From NCBI RefSeq assembly GCF_900114235.1, contig NZ_FOSJ01000014.1, positions 1-54,612 of the forward strand: 54,612 nt of DNA, written 5' to 3'. Of this stretch, positions 34,770 to 43,817 are shown piece by piece (position 1 is the first letter of the stretch; each line of letters starts with the position of its first letter). The DNA comes from Marinilactibacillus piezotolerans (GTDB lineage: Bacteria; Bacillota; Bacilli; Lactobacillales; Carnobacteriaceae_A). Position numbers and translations under genes: made by a program. Under the pieces are notes generated by a model. It made no database searches, was not told the origin of the DNA, and worked only from the letters and a program-made list of their open reading frames with translations.

Positions 34770-35999
34770 ATGTATAGCGATAATGTTCAGCAAGAAGAAA
34801 AAGTCAATAATCAGTTAAAAGGAAGAGATTCGACTAGTTTACAAGATAATAAAAAAGCAAAAATAAGTTGGATTATCAAAAAAAATCTGTTTGATGGATG
34901 GAAAAATGTACTTTTAACTATATTGACAATTATTTTTTCCATTTTTGTACTCTATCAAGTCACAGCTTTTGTAATTACAAATAGTTGGGATGTTGTTTAT
35001 GTGCATTTGAGACTTCTGATGATTGGACAGTATCCACTCGAAGAAATTTGGCGATTATGGTTTGGCTTATATTATGCCTCTCTGATGATTGGACTAACTT
35101 GGGGATTATGGAAAGGTGCTGGAAAAGCAGTTGCTTTTACTTTTGGAAGTGTCTACTTTATCTTTGCTGTTATTCCATGGACTACAGTAAACACGTCTAT
35201 TAATTTAGCTGGATGTATTATGTTGATTGCTGTAGGTTACTTTTTCGGCAATAAACTTGAAAGGCTAAAAATTCCTGTTATTATTTTATGGATATTGTTT
35301 CTACCGTTAACGCTTGGATTGATTACTGGGTTTGGTGGGATTATCACACCAGTTTTAAGTCGTTATTGGGGTGGATGGCTACTGACTGTTATTCTTGCTT
35401 CTATCTCAATAGTTGGGTGTTTCCCTTTAGGGATTCTACTTGCTCTAGGCCGGAGAAGTACGCTTCCTGCAGTGAAATATTTCTGTATCGCCTATATTGA
35501 ATTGATTAGAGGGATGCCGCTGATTATGGTGCTTTTTATTGGGCAGATGTTAATTCCACTTTTTTTAGGTGGAGAAACGGGAATAGATAATGTAACACGT
35601 GCAATGATTGCTTACACCTTCTTCGCAGCCGCGTATTTAGCTGAAGATGTACGGGGCGGATTACAGTCACTTCCTGTAGGGCAATATGAAGCGGCACAAG
35701 CATTAGGGTTAAATAAATTCAAGACAACATTTTTAATTATTTTACCACAAGCATTAAAAGCGGTTATACCAGCGTTAGTAGGGCTGTTTATTACGATTCT
35801 GAAAGATACATCTTTGGTGGCAATTATTGGATTGGCAGATTTTCTAGGAACAGCTAGACGAATATCAAATAACCCGGAATATCTTGGAAGATACATGGAA
35901 TTGTATATCTTTGTTGCTGTTTTTTATTTTATTTTTTGTTATTTAATGGCTTATGTGAGCCGATATTTAGAGCGAAAACTTTCTAGAAGTGTTAATTAA
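34770..35999 (+). CDS. Amino acid ABC transporter permease (AapM-like)
   Basis: Second membrane subunit. A hydrophilic N-terminal 30 residues, then about eight hydrophobic helices; the coupling motif reads YEAAQALGLNKFKTTFLIILPQ. RGMPLIMVLF before it is a conserved HAAT permease stretch. About 410 residues, matching AapM. It directly follows the first permease; the ATG at 34770 has AGGTG at good distance, while a GTG at 34761 is an alternative. Heterodimer with the preceding protein is expected. Confidence 0.88.
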   Translation: MYSDNVQQEEKVNNQLKGRDSTSLQDNKKAKISWIIKKNLFDGWKNVLLTILTIIFSIFVLYQVTAFVITNSWDVVYVHLRLLMIGQYPLEEIWRLWFGLYYASLMIGLTWGLWKGAGKAVAFTFGSVYFIFAVIPWTTVNTSINLAGCIMLIAVGYFFGNKLERLKIPVIILWILFLPLTLGLITGFGGIITPVLSRYWGGWLLTVILASISIVGCFPLGILLALGRRSTLPAVKYFCIAYIELIRGMPLIMVLFIGQMLIPLFLGGETGIDNVTRAMIAYTFFAAAYLAEDVRGGLQSLPVGQYEAAQALGLNKFKTTFLIILPQALKAVIPALVGLFITILKDTSLVAIIGLADFLGTARRISNNPEYLGRYMELYIFVAVFYFIFCYLMAYVSRYLERKLSRSVN

Positions 36000-36057
36000 A
36001 GAAAAAAGTAATAGCGATTATTAGGTAAAAATTTAAAAGCAAAGGAGAGGTATGTAA

Positions 36058-36837
36058 ATGGAAGAGACACTGCAGATCGAAAAACCAACCCAACCATTAG
36101 AAGAAAGAGAAGATGTTATAAAAGTTGAGAAATTAAATAAATGGTTTGGTGATCTTCATGTAATAAAAGATGTAGATTTAACTGTAAAACAAGGAGAAGT
36201 TATTGTCATACTTGGTCCGTCAGGGTCAGGGAAATCTACATTTATTCGAACTTTGAATGCATTGGAGGAATTTCAAAGTGGAAAAATAGAAATTGATCAT
36301 ATTGAATTAACAGATGATTTAAAGAATGTTGAAGAAATACGTAAAGAAACGGGTATGGTATTTCAGCAATTTAATCTTTTTCCACATATGTCAATTTTAA
36401 AGAATATTTCATTAGCACCCATCTGGGTTAGAAAATGGAAGAAAAATAAAGCAGAGAAAATAGCTTTGGATCTCTTAGAACGTGTTGGAATACCAGAACA
36501 AGCCGATAAATATCCGGGTCAGTTATCCGGTGGACAGCAACAACGTGTGGCAATTGCCCGCGCGCTGGCAATGCAACCTAAAATTATGCTGTTTGATGAA
36601 CCTACTTCAGCACTTGATCCAGAAATGGTCAATGAAGTGCTGGATGTTATGCAAAACCTGGCTGAATCTGGTATGACTATGATTGTAGTAACTCATGAGA
36701 TGGGATTTGCCCGCCAAGTAGCAGATCGATTAGTCTTATTCGATAAAGGAGAGGTAGTCGAAATGGCTGGACCGGAAGAATTCTTCGAAAATCCAAAACA
36801 CGAAAGAACAAAAGCTTTCCTAAGCCAGATCCTATAG
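36058..36837 (+). CDS. Amino acid ABC transporter ATP-binding protein (AapP/GlnQ-like)
   Basis: ATPase of the importer. Walker [11 protein letters not shown] (about 51-60), Q-loop [11 protein letters not shown], signature [14 protein letters not shown] (about 155-168), Walker [15 protein letters not shown] and H-loop VVTHEM. 259 residues with a short N-terminal extension. AAGGAGAGG precedes the ATG, about 58 bases after the second permease gene. It completes a four-gene operon. Confidence 0.93.
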   Translation: MEETLQIEKPTQPLEEREDVIKVEKLNKWFGDLHVIKDVDLTVKQGEVIVILGPSGSGKSTFIRTLNALEEFQSGKIEIDHIELTDDLKNVEEIRKETGMVFQQFNLFPHMSILKNISLAPIWVRKWKKNKAEKIALDLLERVGIPEQADKYPGQLSGGQQQRVAIARALAMQPKIMLFDEPTSALDPEMVNEVLDVMQNLAESGMTMIVVTHEMGFARQVADRLVLFDKGEVVEMAGPEEFFENPKHERTKAFLSQIL

Positions 36838-37022
36838 AGCTATATGAACTATACCGCCGCTAAAGTGACAGATTTCTGGGAACATGTCGAAAGAGGTGGG
36901 AGAAAAGTATATTGAAAATCAATTAACAGAGTACAATGCAGGTTGCCCAAGACGAGGGTTTATCTCTCCACAAAATTATCGATTTTTCTCAAGTGGTGAC
37001 CTCTAATAAAACAAGCAAATAT

Positions 37023-37073
37023 AAAAACCATTCTTTAGCCCTGAAACGGAGGACAAAAGAATGGTTTTATTAT
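37023..37073. terminator. Terminator between transporter operon and GNAT gene
   Basis: AAAACCATTCTTT (37024-37036) pairs perfectly with AAAGAATGGTTTT (37056-37068). The hairpin can serve both convergent transcripts. About 190 bp between the ATPase stop and this hairpin hold no recognisable gene. Confidence 0.87.
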
Positions 37074-37082
37074 GCATCTCAT

Positions 37083-37973
37083 TTAAATAAGTTTCCGGTA
37101 AGTATCAAAGGAGTCTAGTTCATCGAATGCTAAAAAGGAAAACAGATTGAAAGCGTAATGGTCTGTCGTATCGATCTCAGGTTCAATATTTTGAATGCCT
37201 TTTGTTTCCATTAACTTTAATTGAGATTTGAAGAGTTGCTTTAATTCTGAATATGAAGCAGGCTTTTGTTCTTCTAATCCCATCCAGCCAATCTCAACAG
37301 AAGTATTATCCATTGGAAAAACTGTAATATAAGAAGAAATGGATCCATTGGTCAATCCAATGAGACTTAAGTCCAGATCAGGTTGTTCATGTAAAAAAAG
37401 TGATTCCCATTCTGAAAGTGTCAAGTCAGCTGCTGGATTAACCTGATGAGTATTTACGTAGTTTCTCTTCAGCAGATGAAAAAGTTCAACCTTTAAACTA
37501 GAATTACTCAGAGCCTCTTTGTAAGTGAGAACAGTGGAATGAGAAGGTTCAGTTATATGAATTAGACAATCATCGATAGCCAATGTAGGTTCATAGGTCT
37601 TTCTGATCAATTCATAACCACTGGATTCAAGTAATGAAATGATATTATATTGATCGTTCATTAAAGAATAGATGAATCGATCTGAAGAAGATGTAGCGTT
37701 TTGTTCTAGTTGAGTAAGAAGCTGTTTTTGTAGAGCATTCGTTTCTTGTGCAGACTCATCTAAGTAAACTTTCAGATAATCTGCATGTGGATGAAATGGA
37801 TTTTCCCAACTTAAGGCTAAGCCGATTGTGCTTTTATCTTTGGAAGCAGCAATAATCTGGCGATAACAGTTAGAGTGCAGTTTAGAGAGAATCGGCGACA
37901 GTTGATTCTGTAAATTTGGTGAAAGAGATTCCTTGTTTGAGTTGAATTGTTTCAGTTTAAAAGAAGTGTTCAT
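37083..37973 (-). CDS. GNAT-family acetyltransferase-like protein
   Basis: A 296-residue protein that looks like a double GNAT fold. The C-terminal half has a weak acceptor/CoA region (VEIGWMGLEEQ, then a helix rich in K/L) and the typical final segment reading ETKGIQNIEPEIDTTDHYA and FNLFSFLAF. The canonical RxxGxG/A CoA loop is not evident, so activity is uncertain. AAGGGG lies before the ATG. It has its own upstream gap of 90 bp from the operon behind it. Substrate unknown. Confidence 0.68.
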   Translation of the reverse strand: MNTSFKLKQFNSNKESLSPNLQNQLSPILSKLHSNCYRQIIAASKDKSTIGLALSWENPFHPHADYLKVYLDESAQETNALQKQLLTQLEQNATSSSDRFIYSLMNDQYNIISLLESSGYELIRKTYEPTLAIDDCLIHITEPSHSTVLTYKEALSNSSLKVELFHLLKRNYVNTHQVNPAADLTLSEWESLFLHEQPDLDLSLIGLTNGSISSYITVFPMDNTSVEIGWMGLEEQKPASYSELKQLFKSQLKLMETKGIQNIEPEIDTTDHYAFNLFSFLAFDELDSFDTYRKLI

Positions 37974-38064
37974 ATCCGTGCCCCTTAGTATAGAGTAACA
38001 GTAAAGAATAAAGGAAAAAGCTATTCTCTGATATATTGTATCAGAGAATAGCTGAGAAAGCGGG

Positions 38065-39252
38065 TTATTCTATTAACCCAAATTGATCCAGATAATCAAC
38101 ATGAACATCATTGTTTTGTTCATCAGGTGAAACGAACTCGCCACGGTAGACAACTTCTCCAGTGTTGAGATCATTTATCTGTATGTTGATCGTATAATTT
38201 CCGATTTGGGAGGTTATGTCTGTATAGGATTCTTCATAAGAATAAAGAAGACCGTTAGAGATAAAAGATGGGATTAATTGACTGTTTGAACCAGAAGAAC
38301 TAATCTCACTGACTTTAGATAAGCTAACTGGATCAGTTGCTGTGTCCGCTTGATAAGCTTCATATTTTTGTTCCGTAGGATTCAGGATAAAGAGACCTGC
38401 TGCAGAAGAAAGAATCCGAGGAGAGTTCAATGTCTCCAGATCTGGAATATTGAGCATTTTATCTTCTATATAATCATAAATATACAGTTCTCCAGAAACT
38501 GGCTGACCAGTTGTTTCGTAATCAACTGAAGTTAATTCTAGATATCTTGAATCAAGATTTTGTTGCTCGTAATCTCCACCGTTCACTTCATTTAATTGCG
38601 GATCGATAGACCGTATAAGCTCTAATTGCGGTTCTGCCGCTTCTAAATTTACAGCGTATATATTAAATTCATTGGATTCAGTAGCTACATTATAAGAACC
38701 GATTGTAAAATACATATTTGGATATTGAATATAAGTATCCCTTACATCTAGATAACTAGAATTTTCCGAATCTTCCGGCAATGAAAGTGTATAGGAAGTT
38801 TCTTCGCTTGTAAGTTTATCCAGTACAGAAATAATTAATTGATTGTCTAACTCTCCAGACCAATAGACATCTGCCGCTGTTCCTGTATAAACAATTTGTG
38901 TTTCAGATTCTTTAAAAGTGGCATATGGACTTTTTCCTCTTAAAAAAGAACGATATTCATTTGTTAATTCATTGACTAATGGATTTAATGAGTGATCGAG
39001 CTGATTAAAAAAAGATAGGTCTGCAACATAGTTGAATTTTCCATGTCCATAAGTAAAGCCTGGATTTAATGTATTGACATCAGAATTTACATATCCAGCT
39101 AGATAAAGGTCGTCTGCGTATGTTTCATCTCCTTCAAGTGTGATCAACTCTAAAGGTTCAACAGATTGAGCCATTGCTTGCATAATGCTGTACACGCTCA
39201 TTGTCACTACAGTAAAACTTAAGAAAGCAATCAACTTTAAATATTTTGACAT
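38065..39252 (-). CDS. Hypothetical exported/membrane-anchored protein in the YtrA-like operon
   Basis: A 395-residue protein with an uncleaved-looking N-terminal hydrophobic helix (about residues 7-28) and a long hydrophilic outer domain rich in Tyr, Ser, Asp and Glu. It has many short beta-like stretches, suggesting a beta-rich or propeller-like fold. No family recognised. AAAGGA lies upstream of the ATG. It follows the ABC permease gene by 15 bases, so it should be the fourth product of the GntR-ABC operon and probably works with the transporter outside the membrane. Confidence 0.65.
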   Translation of the reverse strand: MSKYLKLIAFLSFTVVTMSVYSIMQAMAQSVEPLELITLEGDETYADDLYLAGYVNSDVNTLNPGFTYGHGKFNYVADLSFFNQLDHSLNPLVNELTNEYRSFLRGKSPYATFKESETQIVYTGTAADVYWSGELDNQLIISVLDKLTSEETSYTLSLPEDSENSSYLDVRDTYIQYPNMYFTIGSYNVATESNEFNIYAVNLEAAEPQLELIRSIDPQLNEVNGGDYEQQNLDSRYLELTSVDYETTGQPVSGELYIYDYIEDKMLNIPDLETLNSPRILSSAAGLFILNPTEQKYEAYQADTATDPVSLSKVSEISSSGSNSQLIPSFISNGLLYSYEESYTDITSQIGNYTINIQINDLNTGEVVYRGEFVSPDEQNNDVHVDYLDQFGLIE

Positions 39253-39267
39253 TCTTTTCAGTCCTTT

Positions 39268-40116
39268 CTAAACAGTGATTTTGTTTTTCAGTAGATACCT
39301 ACTAATTAGCAGGGAGACTAAACCAACAATAAGAGCAAAAATTACAACTATAATAATTAATTCAGAATTAAATAGAATATAATTATTTTTAGCTATTAAT
39401 GAGACTAAATTTGGAGAAATTATAAATCCAATGCTTGCTAGAGCATAAAAGATCCCAAGGGGGAAGCCTTTAATACGGTAACTTCTTTCAAGTAAGATGA
39501 TTGTAAATAAAACTGAAATAGCTACTAAGCCTAGACTGTAAATTCCTAAGAATACTTCTAAAGTATTAGGAAGAATCATAGGGAAAATAATTCCCGTTCT
39601 AACAACTTCACTTACAGTCATAGCACTAAAAAATTCTGGTGGTGTTAAACTGGATATTATGAAACTACCAATCCACAGTGAAATGATCTGTAAAGATAGT
39701 AAGCTAAAGATGCCTACGAAAATAATGAGTAGTTTGGCAAAGTATATATGCATTCTAGATGTTGGCAACATTAATAATCGATAGATAAATGTATTTTTTC
39801 CTAACCATTCCCGGTACCAGATAAAGATAGAATAGAATAAAAAACCTATAATGCCTAAAGCTATTGGACCAAGAATCCAAAGTGATCTTGTAAGGGTTTC
39901 TAACGAAAATGAACCATAAGTTTCTATATATTGTGTAGTACTTAATGATTCTAATTTCATCGTTTCATTTGCTTTACTAACATAATTAAGCGGGCCTATA
40001 ATGTATCCAGCAAAGTTTGATAAAATTAGAATAATCATAATACCTAATAGAAATTTGTACATCCGCTCAAACTCAAAGTTCACTAACCTAATAAAATATT
40101 GTAATTGCTTTTTCAT
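39268..40116 (-). CDS. ABC-2-type transporter permease
   Basis: A 282-residue membrane protein with about six hydrophobic helices. It has a wide spacing between the first and second helices (an outer loop around residues 45-75), as in ABC-2 permeases of YtrC/YhcI type. It starts with an ATGA overlap with the ATPase gene and has GGGAGG upstream. Partner of the 40113 ATPase. The cargo or target is unknown; such transporters often respond to cell-wall stress. Confidence 0.8.
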   Translation of the reverse strand: MKKQLQYFIRLVNFEFERMYKFLLGIMIILILSNFAGYIIGPLNYVSKANETMKLESLSTTQYIETYGSFSLETLTRSLWILGPIALGIIGFLFYSIFIWYREWLGKNTFIYRLLMLPTSRMHIYFAKLLIIFVGIFSLLSLQIISLWIGSFIISSLTPPEFFSAMTVSEVVRTGIIFPMILPNTLEVFLGIYSLGLVAISVLFTIILLERSYRIKGFPLGIFYALASIGFIISPNLVSLIAKNNYILFNSELIIIVVIFALIVGLVSLLISRYLLKNKITV

Positions 40117-40802
40117 GCGTTGAAAGCCTCCCTCATGACATCTACTACAGACATGCCTTCGTTTTCTCTCATTTCTTCAGCATAGAATTCTTTTATAATG
40201 GCACCATCATCAAGAAGGACCACTTTATCGATCAAGTGCTCGATGTCAGCAATTTCATGTGTGGTAATCAACACACCTCGATCTTCCACCAAACGACTGC
40301 TGAAAACTTCTGCAATCTGTTCTCTCGTAAAAATATCGATTCCCGAAAAAGGCTCATCCATCAATATGTAATCCACATCCAAAGATAAACCAACAAGCAA
40401 ATTAATTTTCGCTTGATTTCCTTTTGATAAATCCTGTATTTTATCAGTTGCCTTCAAGCGAAAGAAACGGATCAAATCTTTTGCTCGCTTATCGTTCCAG
40501 ACAGAATAATAATCTTTCATAAAATCAATTGCTTCCTGAACGGTCATACCTGGCAATATAATAGAAGCATCTGGGATAAAAGCAATCTTATTATACATAC
40601 TGGGAGATTGCGGCTGTCCATCAATCAAGATTTCTCCTTTTTTAATGGGTGTTAAATTCATGATAGAATTCAATATGGTTGTTTTGCCGACTCCGTTAAT
40701 TCCGATCAGACAGGTAATATCTCCTTTATCAGCAGTGAAAGAAACCCCATTTAATACTTTTTTTCTTCCAAAATTTTTATGAATATCTATAACTTCTAAC
40801 AT
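40113..40802 (-). CDS. ABC transporter ATP-binding protein (YtrB-like)
   Basis: A 229-residue ATPase. Walker A GINGVGKTT (about 33-41), signature LSKGNQAK (about 125) and Walker B YILMDEPFSGID (about 145-156), with H-loop TTHEI. AGGAGG overlaps the end of the GntR gene, so translation is probably coupled to it. The short size and SKGNQ signature match the YtrB/EcsA-like exporters regulated by GntR proteins. Confidence 0.9.
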   Translation of the reverse strand: MLEVIDIHKNFGRKKVLNGVSFTADKGDITCLIGINGVGKTTILNSIMNLTPIKKGEILIDGQPQSPSMYNKIAFIPDASIILPGMTVQEAIDFMKDYYSVWNDKRAKDLIRFFRLKATDKIQDLSKGNQAKINLLVGLSLDVDYILMDEPFSGIDIFTREQIAEVFSSRLVEDRGVLITTHEIADIEHLIDKVVLLDDGAIIKEFYAEEMRENEGMSVVDVMREAFNA

Positions 40803-40805
40803 TGT

Positions 40806-41183
40806 TTAACCTCCTGTTTTAGTATGATTCATTTCGGTTGTGATCAACTCTGTTACTTCCTCTATAGAGATATCTACATTTCGAATAGCACTAACGAAAT
40901 CTTTTACGGCATGATTTACCCATTCGCTTTTTAGCTGCCTTAAAACATTTGGATCTTCGGTTATTTTACTTGGTCGATTTGGTTCAGTATGAATCAAATT
41001 TTCTGCCTCCATTTCACTGTATGCTCGCTGCACGGTGTTGGGATTTATCTTTAAATCATTAGCCAGCTGTCTTCTAGAGGGAATTTCTTCTCCAGGACGC
41101 AAGTGTCCGGCTACAATTTCTTTTTTAAGAAAATGAATTACTTGTAAGTAAATCGGATCACGTTTATTTAAAATCAAATCCAT
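40806..41183 (-). CDS. GntR-family transcriptional regulator (YtrA subfamily)
   Basis: A 125-residue winged-helix repressor of the short YtrA type. The DNA-binding domain spans about 8-72 (IYLQVIHFLKKEIVAG, GEEIPSRRQLANDLKINPNT, VQRAYSEMEAE), and a small C-terminal helical dimerisation part follows. The ATG at 41183 has AAAGGAG; an ORF extension of 27 codons upstream has none. First gene of its operon and the expected autoregulator. A 12-bp perfect inverted repeat at 41314-41341 is a candidate operator. Confidence 0.92.
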   Translation of the reverse strand: MDLILNKRDPIYLQVIHFLKKEIVAGHLRPGEEIPSRRQLANDLKINPNTVQRAYSEMEAENLIHTEPNRPSKITEDPNVLRQLKSEWVNHAVKDFVSAIRNVDISIEEVTELITTEMNHTKTGG

Positions 41184-41313
41184 ATGCAGTACTCCTTTCT
41201 CTATAAATGAAGTGATTTTCAATTGAGTAGGATGAAAATATTTCAGATGAAATATTGGGTACACGTATTTTGTATAAAATAAAAATTTCTATTCTGAATC
41301 AATAAAAGAAACA

Positions 41314-41341
41314 TTAGTGTATTAAATTATTAATACACTAA
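41314..41341. promoter_or_regulatory. Perfect inverted repeat, candidate operator of the YtrA-like regulator
   Basis: TTAGTGTATTAA, a 4-base spacer ATTA, then TTAATACACTAA: 12-bp perfect arms. It lies about 50 bp downstream of the -10 of the GntR operon promoter and about 130 bp before the regulator's start. The core AGTGTAT recurs next to the -10 as AGTGTATGCACT. Binding by the GntR protein is inference from position and symmetry. Confidence 0.55.
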
Positions 41342-41392
41342 ATGCAAAAAAATCTATACGTGTAATCAATACATAATAAACTTATCAGCTGT

Positions 41393-41422
41393 ATTATATA
41401 GTGCATACACTTTTAAAGTCAA
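41393..41422 (-). promoter_or_regulatory. Promoter of the GntR-ABC operon
   Basis: On the minus strand TTGACT (plus 41417-41422), an 18-bp spacer and TATAAT (41393-41398). A small inverted repeat AGTGTATGCACT fills the spacer next to the -10, suggesting repressor occupancy. Confidence 0.75.
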
Positions 41423-41482
41423 CAGCTTTTTCTAAAGTTTGTTATACTATAAGAAAAAGGTTGAGTAGTCAGGATGTTGATT

Positions 41483-41914
41483 ATGGAAAATACTATCTTT
41501 ACGAATATGGTGATGATTGAAGATGGTGAAGGAAATGTACTGGTTCAAAATCGTTTAAAAAGTTGGAAAGGTATTGCTTTTCCGGGTGGTAAAGTAGAAG
41601 CGCATGAATCTTTTGTAGAATCAGCCATTAGAGAAGTAAAAGAAGAGACGGGATTGACAGTATCCAATCTGTCGTTATGTGGGGTAAAACAATTTCAGAC
41701 AAAACTTGATGAGCGCTATGTCGTTTTCTTATATCGTACGCATACATATAAAGGAGAAATCCAATCTTCTGAAGAAGGAGAAGTAAAATGGGTACCTGTA
41801 ACTTCTCTTAAAGAAGAAAGGACTGTTGAAGGCTTTGATTTAATGTTGGAAGTATTTATGAACAATAATGTAAGTGAACTATACTATGAAGAGAGGGATG
41901 TCACTTTACTTTAA
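41483..41914 (+). CDS. NUDIX hydrolase (MutT/8-oxo-dGTPase-like)
   Basis: Probably a nucleotide pyrophosphohydrolase. The NUDIX box is intact: GKVEAHESF followed by REVKEETGL (residues about 36-58). 143 residues. Start choice: an ATG at 41483 is at suitable distance from AGGA (41471-41474), while the ATG at 41474 overlaps that site. The sequence resembles the 8-oxo-dGTP diphosphatase group of Lactobacillales, but substrate is not provable from the motif. It is divergent from the GntR operon and ends at a strong terminator. Confidence 0.88.
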   Translation: MENTIFTNMVMIEDGEGNVLVQNRLKSWKGIAFPGGKVEAHESFVESAIREVKEETGLTVSNLSLCGVKQFQTKLDERYVVFLYRTHTYKGEIQSSEEGEVKWVPVTSLKEERTVEGFDLMLEVFMNNNVSELYYEERDVTLL

Positions 41915-41945
41915 AAGTAAGAATATTAGATGTATTTTGAATTAG

Positions 41946-41991
41946 AAAAAGCATGCTCCCTTTCTGTTAAAAGTAGGGAGCATGCTTTTTA
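41946..41991. terminator. Bidirectional terminator between NUDIX and MATE genes
   Basis: A perfect 15-bp stem: AAAAAGCATGCTCCC (41946-41960) with GGGAGCATGCTTTTT (41976-41990). It serves both convergent genes. Confidence 0.92.
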
Positions 41992-41999
41992 AATAGGAT

Positions 42000-43373
42000 T
42001 TAACGGATCAGTCCTGCTAATTTTGGTAATAGTTTTGGACGTTCTGTTCCATCTAGACGACGTTTCAAACTGTAGTAAGAGAAAGTTAATGGAACAAGTG
42101 CAGCTAACCAGGCAAGCGGGTTAGAAAGTGTAACCCCCGCGAATCCTAAAGAGTTTGAAAGCAGTAATGCAGCGCCGACTCTAGAGAATAACTCCATGAT
42201 TCCTGCCATTGTAGGTGCAGTGCTTTTTCCAAGTCCTTGAAGTGTATAGCGGTAGATAAACAACATAGCAAGCAAGAAATAGAATGGCGCATTTGTTGCA
42301 AAGTACAAATGAGATAAGTCTAGAATTTCTGTGTTTCCTGATCCTACGAAAAGTGCAGCAAGTGGACGACCAAAGAACACTAATACTAGACCGATAACAG
42401 CACTGTAAGTTAATACAACTTTTAATGTAGTGCGTACACCTTGCCATACACGCTCAATATTGCCAGCGCCGTAGTTTTGAGCTGAGAAAGTAGCCATTGT
42501 GATACCAAAAGAAACAAGTGGTAAAGTAGCGATACCATCGATTTTTTGAGCTGCAGTAGTTGCTGCAACAGCTTCAGGTCCTAAGCTGTTCAAAGTCATT
42601 TGGATAGCGATAGATCCAATAGCGATGATTGAGCTTTGGAATCCCATTGGGAATGCAATTGCTGAATGTTCTTTAATTTGTTTGAACCCGGCAGCCCAGT
42701 CTTCTTTATGAATACGTAAGATAGGAACATTTTTCTTGATATAAACTAATCCAATGATACTAGATACAAATTGAGAAATAACAGTTGCTAAAGCAGCTCC
42801 GGCTACACCCATGTCAAATACAAGAATAAATGCTAAGTCTAAAACGATATTCAAAATAGACGTAATGATTAAGAATACTAGTGGGGCACGGCTATTTCCA
42901 ATAGAACGTAAGATGTTTGAGATCAAGTTGAACATTACAGCTGCTCCGATACCAGAGAACAATACAATTAGGTAGCTGTAAGCATGTTCAATCAATTCAG
43001 CAGGTGTGTTCATGAATTCTAAAATCTGACGAGTGAAGATCACTGCTACAATAGTCAGGATTACGCTCATAGTTCCAGAAATAATAACACTTGCTGCTAG
43101 GTTCTGTCTGATTTTTGTTTCGTCTTTTGTTCCGAAACGTTGTGCTGTCAATACAGATAGACCTGCAGTTAATCCAATTGCTAGTCCTAAGATTAATCCG
43201 TTGATACTACCAGTTGCTCCGACAGCTGCAAAAGCTTCGACACCGATTGTTTTACTAACAATGAAAGTGTCTGCCATTTGATACATTTGTTGGAATAAGT
43301 TTCCTAAGATAAGTGGGATAGAGAACATTACGATTAATTTAAGTGGGTTGCCTTTAGTCATGTCTTTGTACAA
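42000..43373 (-). CDS. MATE-family efflux transporter
   Basis: A 457-residue exporter with twelve hydrophobic helices in two homologous halves, expelling drugs or metabolites in exchange for Na+ or H+. N-terminal pattern PLILGNLFQQMYQMADTFIV is characteristic of the MepA/NorM-like branch. Start: TTG at 43373 with GGAGG eight bases upstream. This is supported by alignment with the paralogue at 43818, whose protein also begins M-x-K-D-M-T; the next ATG is 20 bases from the site. It is about 60% similar by eye to that neighbour. Confidence 0.92.
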   Translation of the reverse strand: MYKDMTKGNPLKLIVMFSIPLILGNLFQQMYQMADTFIVSKTIGVEAFAAVGATGSINGLILGLAIGLTAGLSVLTAQRFGTKDETKIRQNLAASVIISGTMSVILTIVAVIFTRQILEFMNTPAELIEHAYSYLIVLFSGIGAAVMFNLISNILRSIGNSRAPLVFLIITSILNIVLDLAFILVFDMGVAGAALATVISQFVSSIIGLVYIKKNVPILRIHKEDWAAGFKQIKEHSAIAFPMGFQSSIIAIGSIAIQMTLNSLGPEAVAATTAAQKIDGIATLPLVSFGITMATFSAQNYGAGNIERVWQGVRTTLKVVLTYSAVIGLVLVFFGRPLAALFVGSGNTEILDLSHLYFATNAPFYFLLAMLFIYRYTLQGLGKSTAPTMAGIMELFSRVGAALLLSNSLGFAGVTLSNPLAWLAALVPLTFSYYSLKRRLDGTERPKLLPKLAGLIR

Positions 43374-43761
43374 TATGATAACCTCCAGTTATGCTTGAGT
43401 CATTTTCGAATAATTCATTATTTAGGTTGGCTTATGAATAAGTTCAGTAATAAATAAATAGTTAAGTTAGCCAATGAGTGATTTATTTCTTTGTTATAAG
43501 GTGTATCGAATAATATTTATTGTTAACACTTTTGACAAGTATAGGCGCTTTTTAAAAGAATACAACCCCTTTTGAAATATTCTTTGTGAAAGGAATGTGA
43601 ACGGATTTGAAGGTTATAAAAGTTATGCGTTTTCATTGTTTTCATAGAGCCAAACGTTGATATTTATAGGTTTTTATGAAAATGCGACAAAAAAATGAAC
43701 AGAAAATGTTGATTAATAATTTTTATATTTCACAATCTTTACATAGGAAAATACAATAGAT
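43374..43761. other. Intergenic region between the two MATE genes
   Basis: About 390 bp without a gene. It holds the promoter of the first MATE gene (separate entry), a 5' leader of about 130 nt with a weak TTGGCT/AGCCAA pairing, and AT-rich spacer. The terminator of the second MATE gene follows. The two paralogues are therefore independent transcripts. Confidence 0.55.
43510..43538 (-). promoter_or_regulatory. Promoter of the 42000-43373 MATE gene
   Basis: On the minus strand TTGTCA (plus 43533-43538), a 17-bp spacer and TATTAT (43510-43515), leaving a leader of about 130 nt before the TTG start. Confidence 0.65.
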
Positions 43762-43802
43762 AAAAAAGCCATCTTCCTGTTAAGAGGAAGATGGCTTTAG
43801 AT
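43762..43802 (-). terminator. Terminator of the second MATE gene
   Basis: AAAGCCATCTTCC pairs perfectly with GGAAGATGGCTTT (43765-43777 and 43786-43798). On the minus strand it is followed by TTTTTT. Confidence 0.9.
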
Positions 43803-43817
43803 TTCTAATGGGATTAA

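Noticed and set aside
43374-43510. Riboswitch in the MATE leader
   Set aside because: Only a weak TTGGCT/AGCCAA pairing; no terminator and no conserved guanidine- or purine-type core could be recognised.
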